Assembly (NCBI GenBank): GCA_958510875.1
Contig: OY294067.1
Coordinates: forward strand, 252,789,736 to 252,853,735
DNA length: 64,000 nucleotides
Direction: 5' to 3'
Source of the DNA: Endomychus coccineus
Lineage: Eukaryota > Arthropoda > Insecta > Coleoptera > Endomychidae
This document shows, in pieces, positions 60,190 to 64,000 of the stretch. The position numbers were made by a program, and so were the translations under genes. Below the pieces are notes generated by a model. The model was not told where the DNA came from, searched no databases, and saw nothing but the letters and a program-made list of their open reading frames with translations. How positions within the stretch are numbered: the stretch's first letter is position 1; each line of letters begins with the position of its first letter.

Positions 60190-61483
60190 GTTACGTTAGG
60201 CGTTTAACATCCTTTCCCAGAATAGAATAGTCATTGAAATATTAATTGATTCCATTCTCACAGTATGCATACAATCGTACTATAAGAGCACTAATATTCA
60301 ACTTTTTAGGTATTAGACGTGAAATTAAACACATAATATATTGTCACAACAATATTTATTAATAGTTTAAATTAACAACACAATATACACTCATAAAATA
60401 TAAAAATATAATTATAAAAAATAACAAATATATAAATATGGTTTGATTTGGTAATTGCACATAGACTAATAGTATAATGTTGTATAATATTATTAGTGGC
60501 GGATCTGTGGGGGTTTGGGTTAATTCCCCTCCTCCATACGAGATATTAGTTTGATGTAATATGAGCACGATATAATGCCTCTAAAAATATTATATATCTA
60601 ATCTAATTTTCGTAATTTGTGTTTTTATTTTGTACATTAATAATGACAAAACCCGAACTAAAATGAAGAATCTATCAAATTGTAAAAATTGATCATTTCA
60701 AATCATGAGATAAATAAATGAATTATCATTGATGCAACTTCAACAATTAATAAGAAAAAATTGATAACTTAATAATTCAAATATTGTCCTTCATTTCTAT
60801 TTCAGTTTTGGACAATTTCCTTAACCAGAGTAGAATAGTATATTGACTATATCTTGACCTTGAATTTAATACTTATGAATCACAATTTATAGAACATAAT
60901 ATATAAATGATAGCTAGATGGTTTGAAAATATCTTTACATCTTCGAACTTGCATCCAGCATCCACCATATGAAATATTCTATAAAGGTAAATGAGGAAAT
61001 TCACGTTTGCCACGAGAATTGCAATTAGCGAGATGTCATTCTCATTTTTAGGCTTTGAAGGTTGTATTAGGCTTACGAGTACTGAAATAGCAGCACGTAG
61101 GTACACTATTATTCAACGATACGTTTTTTCAAAAATAATAATAACTCAAATAACAGTTTAATAGAGGAATTGATATAATTATTAAGTACTCCAGAATTTC
61201 TTCTAATATTTGAATATCATCCGAATGTGTACAGTCATCAATAACTCTAATTTCTCTTAGGAAAAATACATATTTAGTAGTTTGTTTCATTATATAAAAA
61301 AGCAAATAAATAAATATTTACAGATCATTAGGTTTTATCTATTATCTCAAAAGTTATATCTTGGTATACATAATATAGTTTAATGAATAAAGTAAATACA
61401 TTTCTTCAAGACGTTTTAAATAAATTCAGGAAAAAAGTAATTTTTTGCATCTAGAAATCTAGTGTCAATATGATAATAAGCCC
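60190..61483. other. Intergenic: no gene seen
   Basis: Very AT-rich. The minus frames at 60359-60568 and 60873-61106 are hydrophobic, as expected of AT-biased DNA, and have no recognisable domain. Confidence 0.4.
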
Positions 61484-61660
61484 TATTGATAAGAAATAAT
61501 TACCCCCTTATCTACAAACAAACAAATACTATTAAAGTACTATACAGCTACCAAGTAGCCATCATCAGAGTTTACTCTGAGCTACTTGGTAGCCCAAAGG
61601 TCCTCATTACTTTAATATTATTTTTAGTGGATAAGTGGGTGACTATTTGTTATCAATAAT
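61484..61660. mobile_element. MITE family M, complete copy
   Basis: The left end ATTGATAAGAAATAATTACC then CCCTTATC pairs with the right end GATAAGTGGGTGACTATTTG then TTATCAAT. The centre is a near-perfect hairpin, GCTACCAAGTAGC against GCTACTTGGTAGC around ATCAGAGTTTACTCTGA. It is the best-preserved member; the others are at 10520, 11497, 16450 and 38290. Confidence 0.75.
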
Positions 61661-64000
61661 GTATAATATACTCTCAGTGTGAACTCTTTTATTGTTTATT
61701 AATGATAATAATCATCGATCCTATTTTAGATGGGTGTGGACAGTAGTGTATCTAGCGAGATCCAGCGACAGGTCCATCCAAAACTGTGAAGTGTGTCTAG
61801 TGGGGAATCAGTTGAAGGTCGCGACGGGTTCTTGTACATATCGACAATGTTTCGAGGCTGTCTTCATGCTAAAGACAATAACCAGAGGATTTATATTTGG
61901 ACCTGAGGTTAGATTTGTCAAGATGTCTTCAGAATTAAATTTACCTTTAATTTACCTGTGTTTTCTTCTAATAGTTCACCTATTGTCTATTAGCGTTTTT
62001 AATGGAGGGGTGATCAACTTCCACTAGAAGTGAAGAACTTTTCGCGTCATCAATTGACCCACTACTAGACGCTCTTCACAGACTGTGAACATACGTATTT
62101 GTAAAATTAGCACGGTTTTACCATTTTGTGACGACCAAGGTACGCAAACTATTCTACAAAAAGTGGAAACAAGAAACAAAATGGTAGATCGCATGATGAA
62201 TGATGCAGCATCCATGGAGACAGCCAAGAAAACTTTTGAAGGGTTATACATACTACTACCAAGAAGCTTGTCAAACACATTGGATCCGTTGGTAGGGTTA
62301 ATGAATTTTTACTTATTCAAATCTTTTTGCTTGAATATATCATTTGTCGTTCTTTATTAGCCTTTGTAAATATCTTTGGGCGTAACATTCTAATAGCTAT
62401 ATATGCACACCTCATAAAATATGCACCTTGGAATACCAGTATACGAACAATTTTCATTTTGGAAAAAATACAATGAGTTGATATATAGACTTTATCAGTT
62501 CTATTTCAATTCCTTATTCCAAGTCATTTTCTATAAAGCAATGTCACTTCATCTTACAATAAAGTCGAAACTTAATATTTCTGTTTTATTCCATATTATT
62601 TTAGTTCACTCCCTCCTTAGCTAACACCTAAATATCCGTCGAAGTAGCAGCCAAGGCTATAATCGTATGTAAATAATATATATCATTTCTTTATATAAGT
62701 TAAAATATGAATGGAAACACCATCTGGTCTAGAATTACTTTAACTTTCTTTAAAACGGTCAAATACGATCATCAAAAACATCATACATAGCCAGGTGTAT
62801 ACTAATGTACATGCTATACATTATGATATATCAAGTCCTATCTATATTAACTATTAGGTACTATTTCAAGCTAAGTACAAAAATATTTACGATTCAAAAT
62901 TAACAACAATTCAGAGCAGATTATCTTTGATTTCACAAAGATGTAAATATTCACGTTTGTAACTCCTCACTCGCTCTTCTGATCATTCGAGCATCGCAAA
63001 ATACGACACCCCATTCAAAAATCCTAAACGGTAAAAATATGATCTTAGTTTAATCCGACGAAAGTTCTACACCAAATAAAAATCCCTATGCAACTTCCGA
63101 TGATCCAATTATAGAAACATTCGGAAAAATTGGTGAAGACTGGAAATGAATGAATTATATCCAGCCGTACAAGATCAAGTTAACAAAAAAGTAGAAACTG
63201 GATCAATCCAACTGTCATGTCGGAAGAAGTCAAGTTTATGACTTTTGAACCTGGTTAAGAGTAGGAACATAGTTTCTTCAAAATCTTCATTTTCTCAACA
63301 AATTGCGAAACATTACGTTACAAAGTGTAGAATTTGGCACTGAGTTCTTGTGATAATCATTCTGATCAATTCATCATCACTAACCTTAATAAACATAATT
63401 TTCTCTTGCAGCATTGAACTTTTCAATAAATTAATTTTAGTGGCAAAGGCATTGTTCATATTGTTTACATATGTGTTTGTATGAGGTTGATACGGAAATC
63501 TTTTATGTTCTTTGAGAGGAAAATTATTTATTAACATTGAATAAATAAATGAATTCTGAAAAAATATGTTTTTTATAATAGTGCATTTAGATACATACTA
63601 TGTCATTCAACTTAATCTAAATATCTAAAGACTTTCAACATGAAATCATCAATATTTTGAAGAGTAAGTGAATAGTCGAATTTCAAATATTTCAAGAGAA
63701 AATTGATTATTTTTAAAAGCATTGAGCTTGATGGTGAGAAATTAATTTAATGAGTATAAGTATAGTTTTATTGAGCTAGCGTAACGTTCTTGAGTTTTGA
63801 AATGAGGAGTTACTATCAAATTGCATATCATAAATTATTATGTAAAATAAGTATCTTGTTTACGAATAACGGACATTTAGAAAAATTGTTGTTGTTGATC
63901 CACATATTCTGGAAGCGAGGATTTGAATGCTCTAATTTTCTTCGTCTGAACTCAGCAGCATTGTTTTTTCTGTATAACTTTGAGAAATGGTTGAGACTGT
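61661..64000. other. Intergenic: one candidate exon, otherwise no gene
   Basis: AT-rich to the window end. A + frame at 61692-62027 reads protein-like in part (DRSIQNCEVCLVGNQLKVAT) but contains no domain. The segment at 62082-62291 is listed separately. Confidence 0.35.
62082..62291 (+). other. Candidate exon of an unknown gene
   Basis: GCTCTTCACAG at 62071-62081 is an acceptable acceptor and TTG|GTAGGG at 62291/62292 an acceptable donor. The single open frame between them reads TVNIRICKISTVLPFCDDQG then TQTILQKVETRNKMVDRMMN and DAASMETAKKTFEGLYILLP. Composition (charged, balanced, not the Ile/Asn/Lys bias of the surroundings) favours coding origin, but I do not recognise the family. It could be an exon of a downstream gene, an exon of a decayed copy, or chance. 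Confidence 0.25.

Overview
The window reads as AT-rich nuclear DNA of an insect, probably a beetle; the order is inferred from repeat content and is not proven. It holds one large, intron-rich host gene on the + strand and much decayed transposon sequence.

Host gene. Seven exons between 762 and 50377 join with matching intron phases (entry phase 1, then 1, 1, 1, 0, 0, 2) into about 1,800 codons ending in TAA. The 5' exon or exons, with start codon and signal peptide, lie outside the window. The product is a type I membrane protein: a C-type lectin domain, three CUB or CUB-like domains, three EGF repeats, one membrane span, and an unusually long (about 1,110 residues) Ser/Pro-rich cytoplasmic tail carrying a KVTF match to the protein phosphatase 1 docking motif. 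I do not recognise an established gene name. A poly(A) signal follows the stop at 50395.

Introns and 3' flank. These hold nearly every transposon class. Non-LTR elements are a Jockey-like copy (33.0-35.7 kb, minus), a 3' LINE piece with a GAT tail (16.6-18.2 kb, plus) and three broken copies of a second LINE family, all minus (10, 30 and 55 kb). A Penelope-like GIY-YIG fragment lies at 4.2 kb. DNA-transposon remains include a mariner-like element with ~500-bp inverted repeats and a dead transposase (26.2-28.4 kb), a second mariner relic (25.0 kb), a PIF/Harbinger relic (45.05 kb), a hAT-like MITE with a perfect 8-bp target duplication (42.5 kb), a probable Helentron endonuclease fragment (39 kb) and a transposon-type PHD finger (32 kb).

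Most unusual structure. Several 0.6-1.75 kb foldback elements are almost entirely inverted repeat. Four of them (2.7, 46.3, 53.2 and 58.1 kb) share TA-flanked ends of the type GTSSRGTCAAAT, and two carry ~115-125-bp tandem arrays inside both arms. A 1.75-kb near-palindrome (22.0-23.7 kb), a 1.2-kb foldback (19.7-20.9 kb) and a 60-bp minisatellite with a B-box-like core (8.3-8.7 kb) add to this. No CRISPR, operon, tRNA or rRNA was seen.
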